Below, in pieces: positions 16,369 through 25,177 of a stretch of 44,182 nt of DNA (position 1 is the stretch's first letter; every line of letters begins with the position of its first letter). The notes below the pieces were generated by a model. It made no database searches. It was given only the letters and a program-made list of their open reading frames with translations, and was not told the DNA's origin. Made by a program: the position numbers and the translations under genes. This DNA is from Lachnospiraceae bacterium. Its GTDB lineage: Bacteria > Bacillota > Clostridia > Lachnospirales > Lachnospiraceae. The stretch lies in contig JAQUUX010000017.1 of NCBI GenBank assembly GCA_028693705.1, forward strand, positions 1 to 44,182. The letters are read 5' to 3'.

Positions 16369-17802
16369 TTAATATGCTTTACCCCAGTATACCATCTTCT
16401 TAGCAGGCTTTCCGCAGCATACACATTTATCGGAAATTTCTTCCTGTTCAAAAGGCATACAACGGCTGGTAACAGCCAATTCTTCTTTAATCTTGTCTTC
16501 ACATTCCTGACAGCCGCACCACATTGCTTTTACGAAACCTGTCTTCTCTGCAAAAATTCCTCTGAATTCATCCATATCATGAGCAACATAGGTATGATTT
16601 TCTCTATGAGTTCTGGCGCGTTCCAGCATTTCCTTCTGCATAGTTTCCAGAATCTCGCCTGCCTTTACTTCTACTTCATCCAGGGAAACTTCAATTTTTT
16701 CTCTGGTATCACGACGACAGATTACACACTTATTAGCTTCCAGATCCTTTGGTCCGATTTCGATACGAATCGGAATACCACGCATTTCCTGTTCTGCGAA
16801 TTTAAATCCAGGGGATTTGTCTGTATCGTCTACCTTTACACGGAAGTTGCTGAGGCGATCCTTTAATTCAAATGCCTTATCCAGAACGCCTTCCTTCTTC
16901 TGCTGAATCGGGATGATGTCAATCTGGGTAGGAGCGATTCTTGGAGGCAATACCAATCCTTCATTATCGCCATGTACCATAATAACTGCACCGATCAAAC
17001 GGGTTGTCATACCCCAGGAAGTCTGATGTACATATTTTAAAGTATTATCTTTATCTGTATACTGTATACCAAATGCTTTAGCGAAACCATCCCCAAAGTT
17101 ATGGCTGGTACCTGACTGTAACGCCTTTCCATCATGCATCAGAGCTTCGATGGTATAGGTTGCTACTGCACCGGCAAATTTTTCTTTTTCTGTTTTCTGT
17201 CCCTTGATAACCGGGATAGCCAGCACGTTTTCTGCAAAGTCAGCATATACGTTTAACATCTGAATGGTTCTATTCTCTGCATCCTCAGCTGTTGCATGTG
17301 CAGTATGACCTTCCTGCCATAAAAACTCTCTGGAACGAAGGAATGGTCTGGTTTCTTTTTCCCAGCGGACAACAGAGCACCACTGATTACATACCTGTGG
17401 CAGATCACGATAGGACTGAACCACATTTTTATAATAATCACAGAATAAAGTTTCGGAAGTAGGTCTGACACAAAGTCTTTCCTGCAGTTCCTGTCCGCCA
17501 CCGTAAGTTACCCAGGCAACCTCAGGTGCAAAACCTTCTACATGATCCTTTTCCTTCTGTAACAGACTTTCCGGAATGAACATTGGTAAATATACATTTT
17601 TTACCCCTGTTTCTTTAAATCTGTCATCCAGCTGTTTTTGAATCAATTCCCAGATTGCATAGCCTTCCGGTTTGATTACCATACAGCCTTTTACGCTGGT
17701 ATAATCGATTAACTCTGCTTTTTTTACAATGTCAGTGTACCATTGTGCAAAATCTTCATCCATGGAAGTAATTGCGGCTACCATTTTCTTATTATCTGCC
17801 AT
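16369..17802 (-). CDS. proS: Prolyl-tRNA synthetase, archaeal/eukaryal type
   Basis: This 477-residue class II synthetase lacks the bacterial insertion domain. Visible elements include [12 protein letters not shown], the motif 2 region [24 protein letters not shown], and motif 3-like [16 protein letters not shown]. The C-terminal zinc-binding domain has two Cys pairs (CGCQEC and CVCC) and ends in a tyrosine. It charges tRNA-Pro in the cytoplasm. Expression should follow proline charging through the T-box leader upstream. Confidence 0.96.
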   Translation of the reverse strand: MADNKKMVAAITSMDEDFAQWYTDIVKKAELIDYTSVKGCMVIKPEGYAIWELIQKQLDDRFKETGVKNVYLPMFIPESLLQKEKDHVEGFAPEVAWVTYGGGQELQERLCVRPTSETLFCDYYKNVVQSYRDLPQVCNQWCSVVRWEKETRPFLRSREFLWQEGHTAHATAEDAENRTIQMLNVYADFAENVLAIPVIKGQKTEKEKFAGAVATYTIEALMHDGKALQSGTSHNFGDGFAKAFGIQYTDKDNTLKYVHQTSWGMTTRLIGAVIMVHGDNEGLVLPPRIAPTQIDIIPIQQKKEGVLDKAFELKDRLSNFRVKVDDTDKSPGFKFAEQEMRGIPIRIEIGPKDLEANKCVICRRDTREKIEVSLDEVEVKAGEILETMQKEMLERARTHRENHTYVAHDMDEFRGIFAEKTGFVKAMWCGCQECEDKIKEELAVTSRCMPFEQEEISDKCVCCGKPAKKMVYWGKAY

Positions 17803-17826
17803 TTTGTTTTCTCCTTTTCTTTTCTA

Positions 17827-18060
17827 CACAAAAAAACCGCCTGTTTCTGATCCGCAAAGGGACCGGAAACCGGCGGTGCCACCCTAATTAATAAACCCTT
17901 ATGGATTTATTCTCTTGACTACCGATAACGCCGGCTTACGCTGTATTTTCATACAGAACTCCAAGGTAGGTTCCGAAGCTCCACATAATGACCTTTCACC
18001 TGACGGTCACCTCTCTGCACTGCTTACCCTTCGTACTAATCCTCTTCAACGCTTTGTAAT
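17827..18060 (-). promoter_or_regulatory. Proline T-box riboswitch leader of proS
   Basis: On the minus strand the leader has a stem I region with GAGGATTAGTACGAAGGGTA and an AGAGAGG element. A specifier loop reads GGAACCTACC, in which CCT (17968-17970) is a proline codon followed by A. The T-box motif AGGGTGGCACCGC follows. The terminator stem pairs CCGCCGGTTTC with GAAACAGGCGG and ends in seven T. Uncharged tRNA-Pro would pair with the specifier and the T-box to form the antiterminator and switch proS on. Confidence 0.92.
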
Positions 18061-18117
18061 ATAGGAGAATATTTTACCATTCTCTTTTTATTCCTAAAAA
18101 TCATTGGAACGATTTTT

Positions 18118-18146
18118 ATACTATCATGGGTTTTCCGGCTTTGCAA
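18118..18146 (-). promoter_or_regulatory. Promoter of the proS T-box transcript
   Basis: TTGCAA (18141-18146), a 17-bp spacer and TAGTAT (18118-18123) on the minus strand. It overlaps the end of the O-antigen-ligase-like gene, whose stop is at 18124. Confidence 0.7.
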
Positions 18147-19737
18147 GTTTATTTTTGCTTCTTCGTATGTATGCTTCTGCAATTCCCAGCAAAATAAACA
18201 GATAAGGTATGTTAAGTACCTGTGCAAAGCTTACCAGATTATTAGCAAAATAAGCTACCATACTAAGTATGGCTATGCCTGCCATAAAAGTTGTCTTCTC
18301 GGTATTTTCCTTTATGACCTGCAGTGCCCTTATAATAGAAGAAACCCATATTCCTATATAAAAAAACAATCCTAATAATCCCTGATTGATCAATACTGTT
18401 AATATCTCGCAATGTGCATTTGTCAGACGCAGATCCCCAAACCGGTTTATGATCGTGCCAACGCCGGCATAATGTCCATACATATAGCCGGCATAACCAT
18501 CCGGTCCCACACCGATGATTCTGTTTCGAAAGGACATTTCATGAAACATGGTAATGGTCTCTCTCCATATGCTGCCTCTGCCGGAACCCCAGTTGTCATC
18601 CAGCACGGTACCCTCTTTTCCATTTAAAAAGGATAATATCTCCGGATGATCCACCCTAATCAATAAGATCAGAAATCCTGCTGCCAGTAATAACAAAGTC
18701 ATTCCCACAATAATATTTCGCAGCCATTTCCATTTATCCGGCTTAAAACTCTGGTATGGCCCATTTTTTCTCATAACCAAAAGATGAAATATAATCAGTA
18801 TAACCACAGATATTAGAAAAGCTGTCAAAGTAAGTCTGCCATGAAATATATTATAATAGGTAGGGTCATCTAAATTATAGGTATCCGGGAACACATTTCT
18901 GATCACTCTTACCACCTGACAGCATCCAAAAAAAGTAGTCATCACAATCCAGAAACGTTCCATCTTTTTCTTATTCTCAAATGATAAAAAGAAAAGCATT
19001 AGGAACATTCCCACAAATGCCAGAATACCGCTTTGACTACCCTGTGTAATACCTGCCAGTAATCCAATGATAATATATCCATACCAAATGATGCTTTTTT
19101 TTCTGTTCTCTTCTGTAAAAAAGAAATACAATCCTATCGGAAAAACCACGGTCCAAAATCCACAGTACCAGTTAATATTACCTAAAGTCGATATGTATCC
19201 CCAGGATGCTCCTGTCATTTCAACAGGGCGAATAGAAAACCGGTTCAATGTACCCAGTAAAAATATTCCTGCAGATATTATCATGAGAAGGTAAAGCATC
19301 CAGATGCTTCTGATTCCTTTGTTCCAAAACCGCGAAACCAGGATATAAAAAGCCGTAAGAATCAGTTGCATGGCAAGTCCCATGTACCATCCTTCTTCCC
19401 CCCGCCACAAGGTTTGTTTATCATCAGATAATGTAAAATTGATTACATTCAGTAACAAAAATAGAAATACAAAGCAGTCGGTTTCGGAAATCTGATGCCA
19501 GGTTGTTGCTATTTTTTTTCGGTTTTTGCTGTTTACAAGTGATACCACTCCCCAAGCCAGTAAAAATGGGAGCCAGACAGCTAAAACAGAAAGTACAACT
19601 GCTCGAAAACAGTTATATTTGTCTTCCCCAATCTGTGCATAACCATCTGTGAAATATAGAGGCACCACCAGGAATAATCCTACCAGTAACAGCAACATAA
19701 AAGCATAATTTAATTTTGATAGTTTTCTTTGCAGCAT
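18124..19737 (-). CDS. O-antigen ligase/Wzy-like polytopic membrane protein
   Basis: This 537-residue protein has about 12-13 membrane helices. Near residues 390-470 it has the pattern typical of the Wzy_C/O-antigen ligase family: GRGSIWRETI, an IIGVGPDGYAGY segment, then TNAHCEILTVLINQGLLGL. Family members join or polymerise glycan chains outside the membrane. In a Gram-positive cell the likely substrate is a surface polysaccharide or teichoic-type polymer. No glycosyltransferase cluster is adjacent. It follows the AI-2E gene by 3 bases and so is probably its operon partner. Confidence 0.82.
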   Translation of the reverse strand: MLQRKLSKLNYAFMLLLLVGLFLVVPLYFTDGYAQIGEDKYNCFRAVVLSVLAVWLPFLLAWGVVSLVNSKNRKKIATTWHQISETDCFVFLFLLLNVINFTLSDDKQTLWRGEEGWYMGLAMQLILTAFYILVSRFWNKGIRSIWMLYLLMIISAGIFLLGTLNRFSIRPVEMTGASWGYISTLGNINWYCGFWTVVFPIGLYFFFTEENRKKSIIWYGYIIIGLLAGITQGSQSGILAFVGMFLMLFFLSFENKKKMERFWIVMTTFFGCCQVVRVIRNVFPDTYNLDDPTYYNIFHGRLTLTAFLISVVILIIFHLLVMRKNGPYQSFKPDKWKWLRNIIVGMTLLLLAAGFLILLIRVDHPEILSFLNGKEGTVLDDNWGSGRGSIWRETITMFHEMSFRNRIIGVGPDGYAGYMYGHYAGVGTIINRFGDLRLTNAHCEILTVLINQGLLGLFFYIGIWVSSIIRALQVIKENTEKTTFMAGIAILSMVAYFANNLVSFAQVLNIPYLFILLGIAEAYIRRSKNKLAKPENP

Positions 19738-19740
19738 ATG

Positions 19741-20706
19741 TTAGTTCTCCATCCCATGATTATACCTTGTATTTTCATTTTTATGAAGTATATGATGACA
19801 TCCTTCTCTGATTAACATTAGTCCAATTGGTCCTTTTATCATACCACTAATACCAAATAATTGAATTCCCACATAAACAGACAGTAGAACAACCACGGGA
19901 TAAATACCCATTTTCTGGCCAATCAGCTTAGGTTCCAGAAATTCACGTACAACTACACAAATACCATAGATCAATATGCACCCTATGGCTCTTCCCGTTT
20001 CTCCGTGTAATAATTGATACATACCGGTTGGAATCAATACAATACCTGTTCCGATAAAAGGTAAAGCATCCAGAATACCCGCCAATAATCCCCCTGTCAG
20101 CTGCTCCCTCATTCCAAGTAACCAGAATCCCGTCATACAGACGATACTGATAATACTCATGATCAATAATTGAGCTCTGGCATATATTAAGGTATATCGA
20201 AAAATATTTCCTGTCACAAAACTGATTTTTCGAATTTCCGGATATTGCATAAGCTGCGCTTTGATTTTTTTCTGATCCTTTGCCAGTAAAAATACCACAA
20301 CGAGAACCATAAACACAAAGCCCAGTGCTCCTGCTACATTTCTGATCTGTCCCAGTACACCTTTTAAGAAAACCGTGGGAAGCTCTGTTTTCATGTAAAT
20401 AAACATTCTATCCATCTGTTCATTCAGATACTGTTCCTGTATAGCCATATCCATCCCAAATCTGCTTTGCAGAAATTGAATACAGCCGTGGCAGCTTCCC
20501 CTAAGCTGTTTATCCACTTCTTCCAAATTGCTGGTGATACTCTTCACAATACAAAACAGATTCCAGCCAAAAAGACTCAGTATGCTGCAAATAATAAAAG
20601 GTGTCACCAAAGGCAACAAAAATTGCAGAAAAAAATACACTGATAATACCAAGATCATCAGTGCACTTATTATTTTCCAAATTCTAAACTTTTCTGCAAA
20701 CTCCAT
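19741..20706 (-). CDS. AI-2E family membrane protein, YtvI-like
   Basis: This 321-residue polytopic protein belongs to the AI-2E/PerM superfamily. It has N-terminal helices (about 10-50), a coiled soluble stretch (about 60-110), then five or more helices. These include the signature LLAGILDALPFIGTGIVLIP (about 210-229) and a C-terminal VVLLSVYVGIQLFGISGMIKGPIG. It resembles the YtvI sporulation branch. The protein is short for the family (usually near 350-380), and the segment after VTPFIICSIL looks compressed, so an in-frame deletion is possible. It is followed almost at once by the O-antigen-ligase-like gene. Confidence 0.78.
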   Translation of the reverse strand: MEFAEKFRIWKIISALMILVLSVYFFLQFLLPLVTPFIICSILSLFGWNLFCIVKSITSNLEEVDKQLRGSCHGCIQFLQSRFGMDMAIQEQYLNEQMDRMFIYMKTELPTVFLKGVLGQIRNVAGALGFVFMVLVVVFLLAKDQKKIKAQLMQYPEIRKISFVTGNIFRYTLIYARAQLLIMSIISIVCMTGFWLLGMREQLTGGLLAGILDALPFIGTGIVLIPTGMYQLLHGETGRAIGCILIYGICVVVREFLEPKLIGQKMGIYPVVVLLSVYVGIQLFGISGMIKGPIGLMLIREGCHHILHKNENTRYNHGMEN

Positions 20707-20775
20707 ATTCTTATCCCTGCCTTTTACAGTTTAGTATGGAGTTTTTTTTTAATTTTTTTCGATTTTTTCTTATTT

Positions 20776-21522
20776 TTATTTGGTAAAAAAAGGAATAAAT
20801 GCGCTGTGAGGCACATTGATATCCGGAATAATCGTAAATTCCATTTTCTTGCGGGTTTTTGGATGCCCAAACTGCATTTCATAAGCACAAAGGGCGACAT
20901 TTTTAATTCCCAGCCGCGTGCTCAGCTGATTTGCTTCACTTCCGGCATATTTATGATCTCCCAGTAAAGGCATACCGGCATTTGCCATTTGAACGCGTAT
21001 CTGATGATGCCTGCCTGTCTCTATGGTAACATCTGCCAGATATATTTTGGTACCATCCTCTAAAGCATGCTCCTGAATGATCTCATAATGAAGCTTTGCC
21101 TCTTTTGCATTCGGATTTTCCTGTTTTCCGGATACTACAAAAGAAGAATTTGTCTTGGCATCCTTTACCAGATAATTCAACAGATCACCTTTTTTCCCCC
21201 TATGCAAAACTTCTGTCTCACCTGTATTATTTATTACCTGGGTAATTACAGCATAATAGTGCTTTCCTAATCCTCTTGTCTGAAGCTGATAATTTAACTC
21301 TTTAGCCGCCTGGGGCGTCTTACCAAATACCAAAAGACCTTCTACCGGCTGATCCAATCTGTGGATCATAGCCAGATAAGGGGCTTTTCCAGGTTTGCTC
21401 TTTGCAATATAATTTTTTAATTCACTGACCATATCAGCCTGTCCGATTCTGCCGGTCTGTGTTGCCAGACCTGCCGGTTTATAGACCACGATCAGATCTT
21501 CATCTTCATATTGTATGTTCAC
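20776..21522 (-). CDS. RluA-family pseudouridine synthase
   Basis: This 248-residue RNA pseudouridine synthase has the catalytic motif HRLDQPVEGLLVFGKT (Asp57 in HRLD) and the downstream TGRHHQIRVQMAN motif. There is no S4 domain, so it belongs to the single-domain subgroup. It converts uridine to pseudouridine in rRNA or tRNA; the exact site cannot be told. The start is GTG, with AGGA about 8 bases upstream. It lies downstream of the response regulator with a 45-base gap and no clear terminator. Confidence 0.93.
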   Translation of the reverse strand: MNIQYEDEDLIVVYKPAGLATQTGRIGQADMVSELKNYIAKSKPGKAPYLAMIHRLDQPVEGLLVFGKTPQAAKELNYQLQTRGLGKHYYAVITQVINNTGETEVLHRGKKGDLLNYLVKDAKTNSSFVVSGKQENPNAKEAKLHYEIIQEHALEDGTKIYLADVTIETGRHHQIRVQMANAGMPLLGDHKYAGSEANQLSTRLGIKNVALCAYEMQFGHPKTRKKMEFTIIPDINVPHSAFIPFFTK

Positions 21523-21567
21523 TTATTTTCCTGCTTGTCTAATATATTTTAATCGTTAAATTTACAG

Positions 21568-22260
21568 TCACACCTTGAAGCGATAACCGACACCCCAAAT
21601 GGTTTCAATATATTGTGGGTTTGCTGTATCATACTCGATTTTCTCTCGGATTTTTTTGATATGCACAGTAACTGTTGCAATGTCTCCTATAGATTCCATA
21701 TCCCAGATCTGACGAAACAGTTCATCCTTGGTATATACGTGATTCGGATTTTCTGCCAGGAATGTCAACAAATCAAATTCTTTGGTAGTAAAATTTTTTT
21801 CTACCCCATCTATATAAACTCTCCTGGCTGTTTTATCAATTTTTATACCACGGATCTCCACAATATCATTATTTTTAGATGGATTGCTTCCTACCAGTCT
21901 GTCATATCTCGCCATATGGGCCTTGACTCTTGCCACCAATTCACTGGGGCTGAATGGCTTGGTCATGTAATCATCTGCACCCAGACCCAGACCATGGATC
22001 TTATCGATATCATCTTTTTTAGCTGATACCATGATAATCGGTATGTTCTTCTTACCACGAATCTGCTTACACACGTCAAAACCGTCAATCTCCGGCAACA
22101 TCAGATCTAAAATTACCAGATCGAATTCCTTTTCCAGTGCTGCCTGCAAACCATCTCTTCCGTTATTTCTGGTTTCTACTTCAAATCCGCTAAGCTCCAG
22201 GTAATCCTTTTCCAGATCTGCAATAGATTCTTCATCTTCAACGATTAATATTCTACTCAT
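21568..22260 (-). CDS. OmpR/PhoB-type response regulator
   Basis: This 230-residue two-domain regulator has a receiver domain (about 1-120) with phospho-acceptor Asp52 in ILDLMLPEIDG and the conserved Lys in TKPFSP. A winged-helix DNA-binding domain follows (about 135-230, with FDLLTFLAENPNHVYTKDEL and the WGVGYRFKV end). It pairs with the kinase just upstream. The kinase is encoded first, the reverse of the more common order. A leader hairpin and GAGGAAG lie before its ATG. It resembles VanR-like clostridial regulators, but targets are unknown. Confidence 0.95.
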   Translation of the reverse strand: MSRILIVEDEESIADLEKDYLELSGFEVETRNNGRDGLQAALEKEFDLVILDLMLPEIDGFDVCKQIRGKKNIPIIMVSAKKDDIDKIHGLGLGADDYMTKPFSPSELVARVKAHMARYDRLVGSNPSKNNDIVEIRGIKIDKTARRVYIDGVEKNFTTKEFDLLTFLAENPNHVYTKDELFRQIWDMESIGDIATVTVHIKKIREKIEYDTANPQYIETIWGVGYRFKV

Positions 22261-22274
22261 ACTTCCTCACATTC

Positions 22275-22290
22275 TGCCATTTATACGGCA
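22275..22290 (-). promoter_or_regulatory. Leader hairpin before the response regulator
   Basis: On the minus strand, TTGCCG and GGCA bracket a short loop. GAATGTGAGGAAG with the ribosome site follows and leads into the ATG. The same arrangement is found ahead of gyrB. Confidence 0.45.
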
Positions 22291-22306
22291 AGTCCATTTT
22301 CGCAAC

Positions 22307-23803
22307 TTAATTAATAGCTTCTTTTTCTTCTTTTTTATCTTTATATTTACGAAGGACGAAATGCATACAGGTGCCTTCTCCTTCTTTACTGGTTGCCCAG
22401 ATATAACCGCCATGATCTTCTATGATTTTTTTCACTATGGATAATCCGATACCGCTGCCTCCGGTTGCTGAATTTCTGGAAGCATCTGTCCGATAAAATC
22501 GCTCAAATATATTAGACAGATCCTTTGCCGCGATTCCTTTTCCATTATCCTCCAGTTCTATCCTTATAGAATCTACTTCATCTAAAATACGAATATCAAT
22601 AATTCCCTGTGTATTATCCATATATTTTACACTGTTACTGATAATATTGTTGATGACCCTCTTTAATTGCTCCGGATCTGCAATGATAACTGTTTCAGGG
22701 TCAACCAGATTGGAATAATCCAGTTTGATATTCTTGGATTCCAGATCCAGTCCAACCTCTTCCACGCAATCTTTAAAATATTCAGAAACGTTCAGCCTGT
22801 GAAAATGATAGGGTATCTTATTATTATCAATTCCCGAATATAAGGTTAATTCATTAATAAGTCTGTCCATATCATTTGCTTTATTATAAATCGTCCTGAT
22901 ATATTTATTAATTTTCTCCGGTGTGTCTGCCACACCATCCATAATACCTTCCACATAACCTTTTATAGCGGTAATAGGTGTCTTCAAATCATGAGATATG
23001 TTACTCACCAGTTCCCTGTTTTGCTTTTCATGCTCCAGCTTTTCCTCTGCATTTTCCTTCAACTGCATTCTCATGTTTTCATAATTACGATACAGATCAC
23101 CAACCTCACCTTTTCCATCCGTGTTCAATGTATATTCCAGATTTCCCCGGGCAATATTTTTCATGGCAATATTTAATTCTGTTATCGGAATAAAAATACC
23201 CCGTTCAATCCATTTTGTTAACATGATACTGGTGAATATCATAATAACTGCAATTGCGATCAGCATATCTAACAGAAATGTCTTTGAAAGCAAGCTGTTC
23301 ATTCGAGTTATGATAAAGATACTTCCCTCTGAACCATCTGAAAAAATAAAGTCAATCTGTTTTACCAGCTTATTCATATCTGTGTAATAATAGCTGGCTT
23401 GTTCTTCTGTTTCTGCTTCTACATCATACTCCGGAAGCTTATGAAAAATATTTGCAGCTGCGATTTCATTTCCGGCATAATACATTTCATCATTTTTTCT
23501 GACAATTAAATAAGAAGATGCACCGCCGATCTGGTCATTAATAGTTGCCAGAAACTCTTTATCTTCAAACTGCATTTCATTTTCTTCTACTTCCGTTAAT
23601 AAAGCATCATAAATTTCATTTGCATTTGCTATACAGGTATCTACCGTTTTATAAATGCTCATAATCCCCGGATTTGATATTCCATATTCCTCCTGGGTTT
23701 TCATCATATGAACACCAATGGACATAAAGGAAATGATTATTAATAAAAGGGGCAAAATAATAATGGTCAGAAAAGTAACAAGCAGTCTGGTTCGTAGTTT
23801 CAA
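22307..23803 (-). CDS. Membrane sensor histidine kinase
   Basis: This 498-residue kinase has a first membrane helix (about 8-30), an extracytoplasmic sensor of about 140 residues and a second helix (about 175-195). A HAMP region follows (IERGIFIPITELNIAMKNIARGN), then HisKA with NISHDLKTPITAIKGYVEG and HATPase_c with the N, G1 (DNGKGI) and G2 (GGSGIGLSIVKK) boxes. It senses an unknown outside signal and phosphorylates the response regulator encoded 46 bases downstream. The start is TTG, supported by TGAGGA upstream. A promoter with an extended -10 lies in the gap to fur. Confidence 0.94.
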   Translation of the reverse strand: MKLRTRLLVTFLTIIILPLLLIIISFMSIGVHMMKTQEEYGISNPGIMSIYKTVDTCIANANEIYDALLTEVEENEMQFEDKEFLATINDQIGGASSYLIVRKNDEMYYAGNEIAAANIFHKLPEYDVEAETEEQASYYYTDMNKLVKQIDFIFSDGSEGSIFIITRMNSLLSKTFLLDMLIAIAVIMIFTSIMLTKWIERGIFIPITELNIAMKNIARGNLEYTLNTDGKGEVGDLYRNYENMRMQLKENAEEKLEHEKQNRELVSNISHDLKTPITAIKGYVEGIMDGVADTPEKINKYIRTIYNKANDMDRLINELTLYSGIDNNKIPYHFHRLNVSEYFKDCVEEVGLDLESKNIKLDYSNLVDPETVIIADPEQLKRVINNIISNSVKYMDNTQGIIDIRILDEVDSIRIELEDNGKGIAAKDLSNIFERFYRTDASRNSATGGSGIGLSIVKKIIEDHGGYIWATSKEGEGTCMHFVLRKYKDKKEEKEAIN

Positions 23804-23861
23804 AATGATATCCTCATCTTTTCATAAAAGCCTTCCATTAAAGAAACAGTATCTTTATATG

Positions 23862-23870
23862 ATTATATCA
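23862..23870 (-). promoter_or_regulatory. Extended -10 promoter of the kinase/regulator operon
   Basis: On the minus strand TGATATAAT is a TGn-extended -10 element. No good -35 box is seen, which is common for extended -10 promoters. Confidence 0.5.
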
Positions 23871-23933
23871 TATTGGTTTTTGGATATAATTAAATTTGTA
23901 AAATACTATTATGAAATTTTTTTAAAATAAGTG

Positions 23934-23962
23934 TTGACAATTAGGAATTATTCCTATATATT
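23934..23962 (+). promoter_or_regulatory. Promoter of the Fur-family gene with an embedded 7-1-7 operator
   Basis: TTGACA (23934-23939), a 17-bp spacer and TATATT (23957-23962). The spacer holds the perfect palindrome TAGGAAT-T-ATTCCTA (23942-23956), which has the 7-1-7 geometry of Per/Fur boxes but with GG/CC instead of the usual AT positions. Autoregulation is the likely purpose. Confidence 0.75.
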
Positions 23963-24005
23963 AATATTATCAGTAATGGTTACTACTTTTAAAAAGGAGG
24001 TGCGC

Positions 24006-24392
24006 ATGAATATCCGGAACACGAAACAACGTACCATGATCAAGGAATTCCTAATGACACGGACGGATCATCCCACTGCTGATGTAGTTTTTGAAAAAGT
24101 CAGAAAAACAAATCCAAATATCAGCTTAGGAACTGTTTACCGGAATTTAACTGTTTTAGCAGATATCGGTGAAATTGACCGGTTAAAGCTAGGAGATGGT
24201 GTGGATCATTTCGATGCCAACACCAGTAAACATTTTCATTTTATATGTAAGAAATGCGGTTGCGTACAAGATATTTTTGATTTTGATGAGTCTACGCTTC
24301 CGACTATCAAGAATTTTGAGGGACAGATTGAAGGACATGTTACTTATTTTTATGGCACATGTGAGCACTGTCTGGAACACAAAACAAGTTAG
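24006..24392 (+). CDS. Fur-family regulator, probably PerR-like
   Basis: This 128-residue protein has an N-terminal winged helix (about 1-80, with TADVVFEKVRKTNPNISLGT and VYRNLTVLAD) and a C-terminal dimerisation domain. That domain has HFDANTSKHFHFICKKCGC and a second CEHC, so the structural zinc site with two CxxC pairs is complete. I start it at 24006 because AAGGAGG lies just upstream. The adjacent rubrerythrin gene points to peroxide sensing (PerR role) more than to iron control; the metal-site residues alone do not settle it. Its promoter contains an operator-like palindrome. Confidence 0.9.
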   Translation: MNIRNTKQRTMIKEFLMTRTDHPTADVVFEKVRKTNPNISLGTVYRNLTVLADIGEIDRLKLGDGVDHFDANTSKHFHFICKKCGCVQDIFDFDESTLPTIKNFEGQIEGHVTYFYGTCEHCLEHKTS

Positions 24393-24393
24393 T

Positions 24394-24423
24394 TTGCAAT
24401 TATTCAATTTACATTGTTATAAA
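24394..24423 (+). promoter_or_regulatory. Possible internal promoter of rubrerythrin
   Basis: TTGCAA (24394-24399), an 18-bp spacer and TATAAA (24418-24423). No copy of the Fur-type palindrome is present here, so control by the regulator would act through read-through from its own promoter. A loose AAATGCC/GGGCATTT inverted repeat follows. Confidence 0.45.
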
Positions 24424-24504
24424 TGCCAACCATTATATAGTAACAAAATACGGGCATTTAAATATAAAAATTAAAAATAATAAAATAAAAAGGAGATTAT
24501 AATT

Positions 24505-25044
24505 ATGAAATTTGTATGTTCAGTATGTGGTTATGTTCACGAAGGAGATCAGGCACCGGAGAAATGTCCAGTATGTGGAGTTCCTGCATCTAAGTTTATC
24601 GCACAGTCCGGAGACAGAAGCTGGGCTGCAGAACATGTAGTTGGTGTTGCACAGGGCGTTAGTGAAGATATCATCGCTGATCTGAGAGCAAACTTTGAAG
24701 GTGAATGCTCTGAAGTTGGTATGTATCTGGCTATGGCAAGAGTTGCTCACAGAGAAGGTTATCCTGAAGTTGGTATGTACTATGAGAAAGCTGCTTACGA
24801 AGAAGCAGAACATGCTGCAAAATTTGCAGAATTATTAGGTGAAGTTGTTACAGATTCTACCAAGAAAAACCTGGAAATGAGAATCGAAGCTGAAAATGGT
24901 GCATCTGCAGGTAAAGTTGATCTTGCGAAACGTGCAAAGGCTGCTGATCTGGATGCTATTCATGATACAGTACATGAAATGGCTAGAGATGAAGCACGGC
25001 ATGGCAAAGCGTTCGAAGGCTTATATAACAGATACTTTAAGTAA
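24505..25044 (+). CDS. rbr: Reverse rubrerythrin (NADH peroxidase type)
   Basis: This 179-residue protein has an N-terminal rubredoxin-like FeS4 site (Cys5, Cys8, Cys21, Cys24) followed by a ferritin-like diiron domain (about 40-179, with [13 protein letters not shown] and [10 protein letters not shown], and [11 protein letters not shown]). The rubredoxin-first order defines reverse rubrerythrin, which reduces hydrogen peroxide and oxygen in anaerobes. Placement after a Fur-family gene fits an oxidative-stress unit. The ribosome site AAGGAG is good. Just past the stop is a second, in-frame copy of its C-terminal codons. Confidence 0.95.
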   Translation: MKFVCSVCGYVHEGDQAPEKCPVCGVPASKFIAQSGDRSWAAEHVVGVAQGVSEDIIADLRANFEGECSEVGMYLAMARVAHREGYPEVGMYYEKAAYEEAEHAAKFAELLGEVVTDSTKKNLEMRIEAENGASAGKVDLAKRAKAADLDAIHDTVHEMARDEARHGKAFEGLYNRYFK

Positions 25045-25059
25045 ATCACGAACGCTTCC

Positions 25060-25095
25060 GCATTCGAAGGTCTTTACAACAGATTCTTTAAATAG
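25060..25095 (+). pseudogene. Fossil rubrerythrin C-terminus
   Basis: The reading frame here encodes [11 protein letters not shown] followed by TAG, nearly the same as the true end [11 protein letters not shown] of the gene that stops at 25044. It is in the same frame, 15 bases after that stop. It is most simply the tail of a former tandem or recombined rubrerythrin copy. Confidence 0.8.
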
Positions 25096-25131
25096 GTTAC
25101 ACGTATTCCCCTTTAAGATATAATATATGGA

Positions 25132-25166
25132 AAAGGATGCATGAGAAAGTTTCATGCATCCTTTTT
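25132..25166. terminator. Terminator between rubrerythrin and the hybrid kinase
   Basis: AAAGGATGCATGA and TCATGCATCCTTT form a 13-bp stem with T-tract on the plus strand. It sits between convergent genes and probably works both ways. Confidence 0.88.
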
Positions 25167-25177
25167 GATTGTTTAGG

